A stretch of DNA of 64,000 nucleotides from Methylobacterium sp. 77 (GTDB lineage Bacteria > Pseudomonadota > Alphaproteobacteria > Rhizobiales > Beijerinckiaceae). The stretch spans positions 4,158,011-4,222,010 of the forward strand of contig NZ_KB910516.1 of the NCBI RefSeq assembly GCF_000372825.1. Reading direction: 5' to 3'. This document shows positions 36,681 through 45,772 of this stretch, one piece after another. Positions within the stretch are counted from its first letter, which is position 1, and each line of letters opens with the position of its first letter. A model generated the notes under the pieces. It was not told the DNA's origin, did no database searches, and worked only from the letters and a program-made list of their open reading frames with translations. The position numbers were made by a program, and so were the translations under genes.

Positions 36681-37840
36681 GACGACAATCCCGGCGCGAC
36701 GGCGCTGCGGGCGGCGGTGCCCGATCGCCGGCTGATACGGGCGCGGATCATGGCGATGAGCCCCTCCGCGGCGGCCGTTTCACCGAACAGCGCCGCATAG
36801 CGGGCACGGGCGGCGGCCGGGAAACTGCGCCAGGAGGCCGGATCGGTGACGATCCGCTCCAGGGCCGTCGCGAGACTCCGCGAATCGTCCGGCGTGACCA
36901 CCCAGCCGCTCGTTCCTTCTTCCACCACTTCGGTGAGGCCTCCGATTCGGGACACGACCGGAGGGCGACCATAGGCCATGGCCTCGATCGCGACCCGGCC
37001 CAGGGATTCCGGCAGGCGCGAGGGGACCGTGACGACATCCGCCCAGCGGTACAGATCGGACGGATCGTCGACGAAAGGCGATAGTCGGATGGTGGAGCCG
37101 AGCCCCGCATCGGCGATCTGGCGATCGAGCGCCTCTTCGCGCGCCGCATCCTCGAAAGCGCTCCCGACGATGCGTACGTCGAGCCGCGCCCGCACTTCAG
37201 GCTGCAGCGAGCGGATCGCCTCGACAAGAACCTCCTGTCCCTTGATCCGGCTGATCCGGCCGAGCATCAGCAGGCGCAAGGGGCGTGTACCGTCATAGGT
37301 CGACGGCGGCGGTACGTCGGGGCCGGCGATCCCGTTGTAGACCACCCGCATGGCCACCTTGGAGGTCAGCGAGAAGGCCTTGGCCGTGGCGCGGGAGTTG
37401 AACACGATATCGGCCCCGCTCCAGCGGATCAGTCCACGCAGCAGCTTGAGCGTGGCGCCCTGCGGGATTTCGTGGACATGGACGATGGCCCGGCCGGGAC
37501 ACAGCCTGGCGGCCAGAAGGTAATCCGTCACGACGGACGTGTTGATGTAGACGAGGTCGCTCGCGCGCAGCCGCCGCCAGGCACGCATCATCGCGAGGGG
37601 CAGTGTCAGGATGCCGAGAGTCGCGAGGCGCGGCAGGTCGCGGCGGCGAAGGATCCAAAGCGGCTCGAACACGATCCGCGAGGCCGAGGGTTCGAGAGCC
37701 GCCACGATGGGGCCACCGCGCGGCAGCACCACGTCGATGACGGCATCCGGATAGGCCGCACGGATGATCCGCACGCTTTCGACGAAGCTGCGGTCGGATC
37801 CGTAGAGCTCATATCCCTGATGGACGCAGGTGATGCGCAT
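36677..37840 (-). CDS. Glycosyltransferase family 4
   Basis: The protein has 387 residues with a GT-B fold. The N-terminal acceptor domain begins MRITCVHQGYELYGSDRSF, and the C-terminal donor domain contains LLMLGRISRIKGQEVLVEAI and the E-x7-E motif PSRLPESLGRVAIEAMAYGR. It is a retaining transferase using a nucleotide-sugar donor, acting at the cytoplasmic membrane in exopolysaccharide repeat-unit assembly. It is the first gene of the leftward flippase/acyltransferase run and is divergent from the glycosyltransferase at 38009. Confidence 0.88.
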   Translation of the reverse strand: MRITCVHQGYELYGSDRSFVESVRIIRAAYPDAVIDVVLPRGGPIVAALEPSASRIVFEPLWILRRRDLPRLATLGILTLPLAMMRAWRRLRASDLVYINTSVVTDYLLAARLCPGRAIVHVHEIPQGATLKLLRGLIRWSGADIVFNSRATAKAFSLTSKVAMRVVYNGIAGPDVPPPSTYDGTRPLRLLMLGRISRIKGQEVLVEAIRSLQPEVRARLDVRIVGSAFEDAAREEALDRQIADAGLGSTIRLSPFVDDPSDLYRWADVVTVPSRLPESLGRVAIEAMAYGRPPVVSRIGGLTEVVEEGTSGWVVTPDDSRSLATALERIVTDPASWRSFPAAARARYAALFGETAAAEGLIAMIRARISRRSGTAARSAVAPGLSS

Positions 37841-38008
37841 GCCGACTCAACCCTAATCCCGACCTCAACTGCCCCAAGATGACATGCAAGCATGTTTTCA
37901 ATCGTTACCGAGCACGAACCTCGCCCGGTGTAATCGTTGCGAATGGTTGCCTGAAGGTGTTTCCGGTGTTCCACTTTGGGACAGCTTGGGGGCGAAAGGA
38001 GAATCCTG

Positions 38009-39220
38009 ATGTCGTCGTATAAGCCCTCGCTGCTTATTCTCGGAACGCGCGGCATTCCTGCTTGCCATGGTGGTTTCGAAACCTTTGCCGAGAAGCTCGC
38101 ACTCTTCCTCGTCAAGCGCGGCTGGCATGTCGGTGTCTACTGCCAGGACGAGGTCCCGGCGGTGACGGAACGCTTCCGAACGACGACATGGAACGGCATC
38201 GAACTCATTCACGTCGCCGTCTCATCCACCGGGCCGAGGGCGACGCTCGATTTCGACTGGCACTGCGTGCGCGACGCGGCCAAACGTGGCGGTGTCAGCC
38301 TCGTCCTCGGCTATAACGGGGCGATCTTCCTGCCGTATCTGCGCCTCGCCGGCGCCAAGATCCTCACCAATATGGACGGGATCGAATGGAAGCGGCCGAA
38401 ATGGTCGATGGCCGTGCGGGCCTGGTTCTGGACCAACGAGTGGATCGCGGCCTGGGCCTCGCATCGCCTCGTGGCGGACCACCCTGCCATCGCCGATCAC
38501 GTCGCCACGCGCCGTCCGAGATCCGCCATCGCCACCATACCCTACGGCGGCGATCCGATCTCGGCGGCGCCGACGGCGCCCATCGAGGCCTTGGGCCTGA
38601 AGCCAGGCCGGTACATGACCTCGATCGCCCGGATCGAGCCCGACAACAACATCCTCACCATGGTCGAGGCCTTCTCGCGCAAGCTGCGGGGCATGCGGCT
38701 CGTGGTCCTCGGCACGCTCTCCGCGACCAATCCCTATCACCGCGCGGTGAGGGAAGCGGCGAGCGACGAGGTCCTGTTCCCGGGCGCCATCTATGAGGCC
38801 GAGACGATCAGATCCCTGCGCTTCCACGCGCGCGCCTACCTGCACGGCCACACCGTCGGCGGCACCAACCCGTCCCTGGTGGAAGCGCTCTGGGCCGGAA
38901 ACGCGGTGATCGCCCACGACAACGCGTTCAATCGCGGGACGGCGGGCGACCAGCAATTCTACTTCGCCGACGCGGATGCCTGCGAACGACATATCGAATC
39001 CCTGGTCGCGAACGATCTCATGGCGAAGAAGGCGGGATTCGCCTCGCTCGCCCGTGCCGCCGAGCGGTTCGAATGGTCGGAAATCCTCAAGCAATACGAA
39101 GATGAAGCGATGGCGTTGGGAGGTTTCGCGGCACCCGTCGGTGAGGTGAAACACTCCGCGCTCGCCACGGCGAATGCCTCTATCGTGAGCGGAGGACGCG
39201 GCCGGGACCACGTTTCGTGA
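38009..39220 (+). CDS. Glycosyltransferase with DUF1972 domain
   Basis: The protein has 403 residues from the ATG at 38009, with AAAGGAGAA six bases upstream. The N-terminus LLILGTRGIPACHGGFETFA is the signature of DUF1972 glycosyltransferases, which include rhamnosyltransferase-like enzymes of capsule and exopolysaccharide loci. A GT1/GT4-like donor domain follows (SIARIEPDNNILTMVEAFS, GHTVGGTNPSLVEALWAGN). The donor and acceptor sugars are unknown. The stop overlaps the GTG start of the GH5 gene, so the two are coupled. Confidence 0.87.
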   Translation: MSSYKPSLLILGTRGIPACHGGFETFAEKLALFLVKRGWHVGVYCQDEVPAVTERFRTTTWNGIELIHVAVSSTGPRATLDFDWHCVRDAAKRGGVSLVLGYNGAIFLPYLRLAGAKILTNMDGIEWKRPKWSMAVRAWFWTNEWIAAWASHRLVADHPAIADHVATRRPRSAIATIPYGGDPISAAPTAPIEALGLKPGRYMTSIARIEPDNNILTMVEAFSRKLRGMRLVVLGTLSATNPYHRAVREAASDEVLFPGAIYEAETIRSLRFHARAYLHGHTVGGTNPSLVEALWAGNAVIAHDNAFNRGTAGDQQFYFADADACERHIESLVANDLMAKKAGFASLARAAERFEWSEILKQYEDEAMALGGFAAPVGEVKHSALATANASIVSGGRGRDHVS

Positions 39221-40470
39221 GGCGATCGCCGACGCGCAGGACGATCCTGGCAGCGGCTGCGTTGACGGCAAGCGGTATTCCGGCCGCCGCCGCCGCAGCG
39301 CCGCTCCGTCTCTCCCGCGGCGTCAATACCTGGCCCTGGTTCTCCCTGACGCGGGAGTTCCCGGCACCGCGAACGGATTACGGGACGCCGCCATTCCAGG
39401 AAGGCCGGCCCGTACCGTCTGGCCGCGACCTCACCCGCCTGCGTTCAGCCGGGTTCGACTTTCTGCGCCTGCCCGTCGATCCCGGCCCATTCGTCTCCGC
39501 CATGCCGGAGGAGAGGGTTCGCCTCATGCGCGACCTGAAGGAGGCGGTGGAATCGGCGTTGCGCGCGGACCTCTCGGTGCTGGTCAACGTGCAGGCCAAC
39601 GGCGCGACGCATCACTGGAACCCCCAGAATTTCTACGGCGATCCGGGTGCGGCGCTCTTTCCCGCCTACCGCAGCTTCGTCTCCGCTCTCGCGCACATGC
39701 TGGACGGGATCGCTTCGGAGCGGCTCGCCCTCGAGCCCGTCAATGAGCCGCCGCAGGGATGCGGTTCCGATTCATGGCTGGCGATCCAGGACGACCTTCT
39801 CACCGAGGCGAGGCGGGTCGCGCCGCGTCTGACCCTCGTGGCCTGCGGCGCCTGCGGCAGCATGATCACAGGGCTCACCGCCTTGGATCCCAAACCTTTG
39901 GCCCGCTTCGCGCCGCTTCTCTTCACCTTTCACTATTACGAACCCTACCTGTTCAGCCATCAGGGCGCGCCCTGGATGCGTGAACCGGTCTACCGCGCCC
40001 TCAACGCCGTACCATGGCCGGCCTCCGCCGGAACCCTGGAGACGACGCTCGCCGCCGTGCGGGCGAGGATGGCCGCCGATGCCACCCTGTCGGCGGAGGC
40101 GAAGCGGGAGGCCTACACCCTGACGGAGGCCAAGCTCACCGAGTATTTCGCGGCCCAGCCCGACAAGCGCTACCTCTCCCGCCACCTCGCCATGGTGGGA
40201 GAATGGGGGCGGCGCCACGGCATTGCGTCGGAGCGGATTCTGCTCGGTGAGTTCGGCGCCCTGCGCAGCGATGCGCGCTACGTCGCCTCCCGTGCCGAGG
40301 ACCGTGCGCGCTATGTCCGTGACGTTCGGGAAGCGGCCGAGGCGGAGGGTTTCCCGTGGGCGTTCTGGAACCTGTTCGATGGAATGGGCGTGATGGACGA
40401 TGCGAGCCGGCGCTTCGATCCGGCGATCGTCACAGCTTTGGGCTTGCGCGTCCCTGCGGGCGATCCCTGA
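39217..40470 (+). CDS. Exported GH5-family glycoside hydrolase
   Basis: The protein has 417 residues and a GTG start overlapping the preceding stop. An Arg-rich N-terminus followed by a hydrophobic stretch (RRSPTRRTILAAAALTA) is compatible with a Tat or Sec signal, cleaved near AAAAA. The GH5 barrel shows ALEPVNEPPQG, with acid/base Glu177, and ILLGEFGAL, with nucleophile Glu345. Endoglucanase-like GH5 enzymes cleave beta-glucans or mannans. In an exopolysaccharide locus it probably trims or releases the local polymer in the periplasm. Its 3' end overlaps the convergent polymerase gene by 41 bp. Confidence 0.87.
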   Translation: MRRSPTRRTILAAAALTASGIPAAAAAAPLRLSRGVNTWPWFSLTREFPAPRTDYGTPPFQEGRPVPSGRDLTRLRSAGFDFLRLPVDPGPFVSAMPEERVRLMRDLKEAVESALRADLSVLVNVQANGATHHWNPQNFYGDPGAALFPAYRSFVSALAHMLDGIASERLALEPVNEPPQGCGSDSWLAIQDDLLTEARRVAPRLTLVACGACGSMITGLTALDPKPLARFAPLLFTFHYYEPYLFSHQGAPWMREPVYRALNAVPWPASAGTLETTLAAVRARMAADATLSAEAKREAYTLTEAKLTEYFAAQPDKRYLSRHLAMVGEWGRRHGIASERILLGEFGALRSDARYVASRAEDRARYVRDVREAAEAEGFPWAFWNLFDGMGVMDDASRRFDPAIVTALGLRVPAGDP

Positions 40471-41731
40471 CCTCGTGGAACAAGCCCAGGAGCAGGATGG
40501 CGAACTTGGCCAGCAGCGTCGTTTTCCCGCCGATGCCTTCGAAGGTGTTCACCAGGATGACGAAGGTGATGACGGGGAGGAACGTTCCGCTGCGGCAGTG
40601 GCGGACCAATTCGATCATGTAGAGCGTCACCGCGACGGTCAGCAGAGCCGTCATGATGATGCCCTGGTAGACGAGGGTCCGAACGATCGGATTCTCGATG
40701 CCCCATTCGAGGCCGCTCACGCGCCGCAGGGAATCGACGAGGCTCATATCCGGGCCGACCAGCAATTCGCGGAACGGAATACTGGCGATGAGGTCGAGCA
40801 TTTCGACGCGGGCATTGGCGCTGCCGCCATCCGCCATGAACCGGCTGAGCAGCGCATCGAAGAACCCGCCGACCGCCAGACCGCCGATGGCGAGTGGCAC
40901 GAGAGTGAACAGGAAGATGCCCGCCGCCACCGCTAGGAGCGGGATGCGGCCGGCGCTCAGCACCTTGTGCAAGGCAAAGAACCCGTAGCCTCCTCCGAGA
41001 ATCAGCGTCACCACCGTGGCCGAGCGACCGCCGAAGGTGACGAGGGCGGCGAGTTGCAGCCCGATCATCGCAAGGCGCTGCGGGACCGTCATGCGTCCTC
41101 CCCCGCCGATGAGGCCGAGGACGTAGCAGGCCGTGAGCGTGGCGTTGCCGAGGGGATGTCCCTGAAGTGCTGCCGAACGCGTATCCGTGGCAAAGACCTG
41201 ACCGTCGAGCCGGTAGGGAAAGAACAGCGTCTTGGTCGCGAATTCCGTGAGGCCGAGCAGGGCGTTGACGAGCATCACCACGTGCACGGTCAATTCGAGA
41301 CGCCGCCAGGTGAGCGCGTCGCGATCGGCCAGCAGGACGACGAAGAGGCCGGGCAGGAGGAACGTGTCCAGCGCTCCGGCCATGCCGGGTCCGCTGCGCA
41401 GGACGATGTGGAGGAACAGCCCGATGCTGCACGCGGCGAGCAGCATCCCCGCCGGCCGCACCTGCACGGCATAGACGAGATAGCCCGCCGGGTTGCCCGA
41501 TCTGAGGGCCGCCCAACAGAACAGCACGACAACGAGGTAGGTCGAGGGATGGATTTTCTGCGGCGCAGCGCCGGTCAGCCCATCGTAGTTGATGCCGACA
41601 TTCCAGAGCATGCCGCCCGACACGCCGAGGATCAGCACCGTCAGGAATATCAGGCCGAACGGCATCGGGCTTCGGGACGCAGCCCCGGCCTCCGCGTGGC
41701 GTTCGGCAGAGGAATAGGCTGCGATCCTCAT
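40430..41731 (-). CDS. O-antigen ligase/polymerase-like membrane protein
   Basis: The protein has 433 residues from the ATG at 41729-41731 and about 10-12 membrane segments. It has a larger periplasmic loop near residues 290-340 containing SRFMADGGSANARVEMLDLI, which resembles the Wzy_C/ligase loop (usually with R and N residues near GR/SR). An O-antigen ligase or exopolysaccharide polymerase role (Wzy/ExoQ-like) fits the locus. The gene starts 11 bp after the stop of the Wzc-like gene, so both are probably co-transcribed. Sequence conservation in this class is low, so polymerase and ligase cannot be separated. Confidence 0.75.
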   Translation of the reverse strand: MRIAAYSSAERHAEAGAASRSPMPFGLIFLTVLILGVSGGMLWNVGINYDGLTGAAPQKIHPSTYLVVVLFCWAALRSGNPAGYLVYAVQVRPAGMLLAACSIGLFLHIVLRSGPGMAGALDTFLLPGLFVVLLADRDALTWRRLELTVHVVMLVNALLGLTEFATKTLFFPYRLDGQVFATDTRSAALQGHPLGNATLTACYVLGLIGGGGRMTVPQRLAMIGLQLAALVTFGGRSATVVTLILGGGYGFFALHKVLSAGRIPLLAVAAGIFLFTLVPLAIGGLAVGGFFDALLSRFMADGGSANARVEMLDLIASIPFRELLVGPDMSLVDSLRRVSGLEWGIENPIVRTLVYQGIIMTALLTVAVTLYMIELVRHCRSGTFLPVITFVILVNTFEGIGGKTTLLAKFAILLLGLFHEVRDRPQGRASPKL

Positions 41732-41741
41732 GGTGTGGCCG

Positions 41742-43913
41742 TCACGCCGCTGCCGCGTGGCGATCGACGAAGAGGCTGCCCGAGATCGGGCGACCCAGCA
41801 CTTCCGAAATATCGAGGAGATCGAGGAGGTCGCGCTGACGCGTGGCGCCGTTCTTCGCCAAGACCAGCAGGCGGTCGCTGGCGGAGGCGAGCGGCCCGAT
41901 CCGCAGGTTGCCGGTGAGCACGCCGCCATCGACGAGGATCAGGTCGAAGCTCGACTTGGCCGCGGTGAGAAACTGTTCGACGTTGCGGCGGCTCAGGGCT
42001 TCGCGCGATGCCTTGGCGGTGTCGCCGATGCCGATCCGAGCGGCGCCGCTCTCCGAATCCGCCTTGGCCGCCACCGCCATCTTGGCCTCACCGCGCAGGA
42101 CCTCGATCAGGCCCGGCCCGGACGCCCCCACATCCGGCGCAGCATCGAGATCGGCCTCCACGAAGAGCACGCGTTCGCCGCGAGCGGTCGCCACCGCCGC
42201 GAGGAGGTGGATCGCCGAGCGTCGATCCGTCGTGTCCGAGGCAGCAGAGGTGACGAGCACGCTCAACGCCTGGCCCGACGGATGGATCTGGCCGCGGACG
42301 CTGGACAGTCGATCGAGAGTCAGGCTCGCGGCGACGCTGGCCAGACGCTCGCTGCCCGCCTTGAACTCTGGATAGGTGGCGACGACAGGGGTATGCGAGA
42401 GCCGCTCCATCTGACGCCGGGACAGGATTGTCGGGTCGAGATATTCGCGCACGAAGGCGAGGCCGGCTCCAAGGCCGAGGCCACTGATCAGGCCGCCGAC
42501 GAACAGCAGGATGCGCAGGGGCCAGCTTCGCTCGGTGGGTGGGCGGGCCCAGCTGATGACGCGGGCATTGGTGGTGTCGATCCCGGTCTGTTCCTGGATC
42601 TCGCGGGAGCGGTTGAGGAAGTTGCCGTAGACGGCCCGGCTGGTATCCACCTCGCGGTCGAGTTCGCGCAGGCGGACCGAGGCCTCGCCGGTGACGATGC
42701 TGCCCCGCTTCAACTCGTCGAGGCTCGTGGTGAGCGCCTTCTCGCTGGCGGCCGCGCGCTGGTAATCCGTCTCCGCCGAGCGGGAGATGCGGTTCAGCTC
42801 CACCTCTGTCAGGCGCTTGACGTCCTGCATCTGGGTCCGCACCGCCTCGATATAGGGGTGGCGGTTCCCGAGTTGGGTGCGGAGATCCGCTTCCTTGCTC
42901 GCGAGTTCGGCATATTGGCTGCGCAGCCGCTCGATGACCGCGGACTGGATCGCCTCGGGCGTCGAATCCGGTCCGAACGCGGTTCCGCGCGCGTCCTTGA
43001 TCTGTTGGAGCTTGGTGCGCGCTTCCGCAGTGCGGGCGCGCGCGGCAACGATCCGATTGTTGCTCTCGGCCAGCTGCTGCTCGCTGATCAGTCGCCCGCT
43101 CGCGGAGATCAATCCGTTGTCGGCCTTGAACTTCTCGACCTTGTTCTCGGCGATGTTGACGCGCTTTCGCAGGTCGTCGAGACGCGAGCCCAACTCCGCG
43201 GAGGCGCGCGCGGCCGCATCCGCACGGGAGGCGGTCTGATCCTTGAGGTAGGCGCTGGCGATGGCGTTGACGATCCGGGCGGCCTTGTCCGGGTCGCTCG
43301 CGGTGACGACGACATCCACCACGAAGACCTTGTCCGCACGCTTGACCGCGAGCTTGCGCCGGAGGGAGCGGACGGCCCGGGCTTCGGCGGCGGCATCGCT
43401 GTTGGAGGCCGCGCCTTCGCCCTGGAGGGTGCGGAGGGTCCAGCTGATGAAGCTGTTGCGGATACCTCCGAAATCCGGGTCGTCGAGCAGTCCCGCATCC
43501 ACGACGGCGCGGGTCAGGACCGAATCGGATTCGATGACACGCGCCTGGCTCTCGACCTGAATCACGCCGCCATCGGGCGCCATGGCGACTGGATTGACGT
43601 CGTTCGTGACGATCTGCTTGTCACGTGGGTCGATGAGGATCTGGGCGGTGGCCGCATAGAGCGGCGGCGCCAGGAAGCCGTAGGCCAGCGCGATGATCGT
43701 CAGCAGCGCGGCGGTGCCGAGGACCCAGGCGCGGCGCACATAGAGGATGCGCCAGAGATCCCCGATCTCCGCGCTCTTGTCGGGCTCGGAGGGAGCCGTC
43801 CGGTCGATGCCGGTTCGACCGATCCAATCCGCCGCCGCGATGTGTCTATCGATCTGTGCCATCGGATGCTCGGGCCGTGGCCGGGAGGCAGCCCGTCCTT
43901 CACCGATAGGCAT
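41742..43913 (-). CDS. Wzc-like exopolysaccharide chain-length/export protein with degenerate kinase domain
   Basis: The protein has 723 residues. A Wzz domain starts near residue 50, with first membrane helix at about 62-82 and second near 460-480 (LRILLFVGGLISGLGLGAG). A long periplasmic coiled coil (about 210-430) lies between, with the conserved LGNRHPYIEAVRTQM block. The C-terminal domain keeps the overall BY-kinase fold with Walker A' FVEADLDAAP and Walker B LILVDGGVL. The P-loop, however, reads SAASDTTDRRS and has no G-x-G-K-S/T. There is no C-terminal tyrosine cluster. It probably controls chain length with PCP-2a architecture but cannot bind ATP normally. The start could be the ATG at 43862; neither start has a good Shine-Dalgarno. 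Confidence 0.85.
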   Translation of the reverse strand: MPIGEGRAASRPRPEHPMAQIDRHIAAADWIGRTGIDRTAPSEPDKSAEIGDLWRILYVRRAWVLGTAALLTIIALAYGFLAPPLYAATAQILIDPRDKQIVTNDVNPVAMAPDGGVIQVESQARVIESDSVLTRAVVDAGLLDDPDFGGIRNSFISWTLRTLQGEGAASNSDAAAEARAVRSLRRKLAVKRADKVFVVDVVVTASDPDKAARIVNAIASAYLKDQTASRADAAARASAELGSRLDDLRKRVNIAENKVEKFKADNGLISASGRLISEQQLAESNNRIVAARARTAEARTKLQQIKDARGTAFGPDSTPEAIQSAVIERLRSQYAELASKEADLRTQLGNRHPYIEAVRTQMQDVKRLTEVELNRISRSAETDYQRAAASEKALTTSLDELKRGSIVTGEASVRLRELDREVDTSRAVYGNFLNRSREIQEQTGIDTTNARVISWARPPTERSWPLRILLFVGGLISGLGLGAGLAFVREYLDPTILSRRQMERLSHTPVVATYPEFKAGSERLASVAASLTLDRLSSVRGQIHPSGQALSVLVTSAASDTTDRRSAIHLLAAVATARGERVLFVEADLDAAPDVGASGPGLIEVLRGEAKMAVAAKADSESGAARIGIGDTAKASREALSRRNVEQFLTAAKSSFDLILVDGGVLTGNLRIGPLASASDRLLVLAKNGATRQRDLLDLLDISEVLGRPISGSLFVDRHAAAA

Positions 43914-44074
43914 GAGCCGAATTCACTCACGATTCACCAACATCCGGTGCTTTTCCCAATCCCCCTCCCTGCCGCGTGGAACGTGGTTAACGCATCCTCA
44001 AGAACGGCCATTCGACGGCTTCAAAAGGGCGGTCGACACGGTGAAGGGTTTTTCAATCGAGCTGCGCTAACCCT

Positions 44075-45676
44075 ATGAAACGAAGGGTGCGTCCCGCTAT
44101 CGGACCGATCCCATCCGCCGACGGCTCTCGACCTCGGCTTTCGCTTGTCCGGGGACTGACGACGATGCGCCTGCGATTGAGGCTCGATGGACGGGCGCCC
44201 CGCCGCTGGCATCTCTGCCTTCTGGAGCGGATCGCGGCGCTGCCGGGGCTCGAGGTGGAGATCGACCGGTCTCCGGGGCCGGGCGGCCTGCCGGACAAGG
44301 CGGCTCTGCTGTTCCGCCTCGAATCGCTCCTGAACCGCCTGTCCCTCGACGGCCTGTCCGCGCTGGTGCCGGCGAGCGCACTTGCCGGCTATCCCGAACC
44401 GTCCTCGGCGGCATCCTGCATCCTCGATCTCTGCGGCGATGCCGTGGGGGGCCCAACGCTGCCGGTCTGGCGCCTGAGCTTCGATGGAGTCGCGGGAGAG
44501 GGCGCGCTCCTCGCCGCGCTCCTCGCAGGCCGATCGCCCGTGGGGGCTCTCTCCACGGACGGCAGGATTATCGCCTCGGGGCGCTTCGGCGCCGAGGATC
44601 GCGGCACCATGCTCACCGCCTTCGAGGACGGCTTGGTCCGCAGTATGACGCTCATCGTCGGCGCGCTGTCGGGCGCCCGTCCGCTTCTCAAAGAGGGCGG
44701 TCCAGTCTCGCCCGACGCACCTCTCCTCACGGTGAAGACAATCGGTACCCGTGCCGCCAAGATGGCGGTACGGATCATCATCCGGCGCCTGTACTACCTG
44801 TGCTATCGCGCTCCGCATTGGCGCGTCGGCTGGCGCCGGGTGACCGGCCCCGATCTCGTCGATCTGCGGGCGCATCCCTCATCGGGCTGGCGCGACCTGC
44901 CGGATGACGGCCTTCGATTCTACGCCGATCCGTTCGGGATCGAGCATGAAGGCCGCACGATCCTCTTCGTCGAGGATTTTCCGCATGCCACGGGCAAGGC
45001 GCTGATCTCGGCGGTGGCCTTCGATGCGAACGGCCCGATCGGGACGCCTGTCCCGGTCCTCGAAGAGCCGTATCACCTGTCCTATCCATTCGTGTTCGAG
45101 CGTGAGGGATCGTTCTGGATGATCCCGGAAAGCTGCGCCAACGGCACGGTCGACCTCTACCGGGCCACCGCTTTCCCCGGCGGATGGGTCAAGGAGGCGA
45201 CGCTGCTGCGAGGCGTCACCGCCAGCGATCCGACCCTGCTGGAACGAGATGGCCGCTGGTGGATGTTCGCGACGGTGCGCGATCAGGCTGCCGATGTCGG
45301 GGGCGGCCCGGTTCTCGGCTCCTACCACGACAGCCTGCACCTCTGGTCGGCCCCGGATTTTCGCGGTCCGTGGACGCCGCATGCGCGCAATCCGGTTCTC
45401 ATCGACATCGGTTCGGCGAGGCCCGCCGGGCGTATCGTGGAGCGCGACGGCGGATTGATCCGCCCTGTCCAGGATTGCCGCCTGGGTTATGGCGACGCGC
45501 TGGCGCTGGCGCGGATCGACCGCCTCGACGACGAGGGTTACGCGCAGACGGTCGAGACGATCCTGCGATCGGGACCGCTGTTTCCCGGCACCCGTCTCCA
45601 CACCCTTAACCGCACCTCGACCTTCGAGTTCATCGATGGCTCGGCCCGCTCGCCGCGCTGGCGGAAGGCACGATGA
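44075..45676 (+). CDS. Two-domain protein: formyltransferase-like N-terminus and GH43/GINT1-like beta-propeller
   Basis: The protein has 533 residues from 44075; a start at 44165 (MRLRLRLDGRAPRRW) is about equally plausible. The N-terminal ~230 residues resemble the formyltransferase-like domains found in such proteins (LDLCGDAVGG, WRLSFDGVAGEGALLAALLA). The C-terminal ~280 residues are a five-bladed propeller with FYADPFGIEHEGRTILFVED, HLSYPFVFEREGSFWMIPES and GDALALARIDRLD, similar to glucosamine inositolphosphorylceramide transferase N-terminal and GH43/68 folds. The enzymatic role is unknown; sugar modification in exopolysaccharide assembly is an inference from the locus. It is divergent from the Wzc-like gene. 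Confidence 0.7.
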   Translation: MKRRVRPAIGPIPSADGSRPRLSLVRGLTTMRLRLRLDGRAPRRWHLCLLERIAALPGLEVEIDRSPGPGGLPDKAALLFRLESLLNRLSLDGLSALVPASALAGYPEPSSAASCILDLCGDAVGGPTLPVWRLSFDGVAGEGALLAALLAGRSPVGALSTDGRIIASGRFGAEDRGTMLTAFEDGLVRSMTLIVGALSGARPLLKEGGPVSPDAPLLTVKTIGTRAAKMAVRIIIRRLYYLCYRAPHWRVGWRRVTGPDLVDLRAHPSSGWRDLPDDGLRFYADPFGIEHEGRTILFVEDFPHATGKALISAVAFDANGPIGTPVPVLEEPYHLSYPFVFEREGSFWMIPESCANGTVDLYRATAFPGGWVKEATLLRGVTASDPTLLERDGRWWMFATVRDQAADVGGGPVLGSYHDSLHLWSAPDFRGPWTPHARNPVLIDIGSARPAGRIVERDGGLIRPVQDCRLGYGDALALARIDRLDDEGYAQTVETILRSGPLFPGTRLHTLNRTSTFEFIDGSARSPRWRKAR

Positions 45677-45737
45677 TCGCGCGTCCCGGCGCCCTCCCGG
45701 ACGCCGGACGCACAAGAGCAAGGTGAATCGGGACGGA

Positions 45738-45752
45738 CGGCGTGCAACGCCG
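45738..45752. terminator. Small hairpin between convergent genes
   Basis: CGGCGT and ACGCCG form a 6-bp stem with a three-base loop in the 96-bp space between two convergent genes. There is no T-run. It may help end transcription from either side. Confidence 0.3.
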
Positions 45753-45772
45753 CCGGAGGATGTCTTCGCGCG

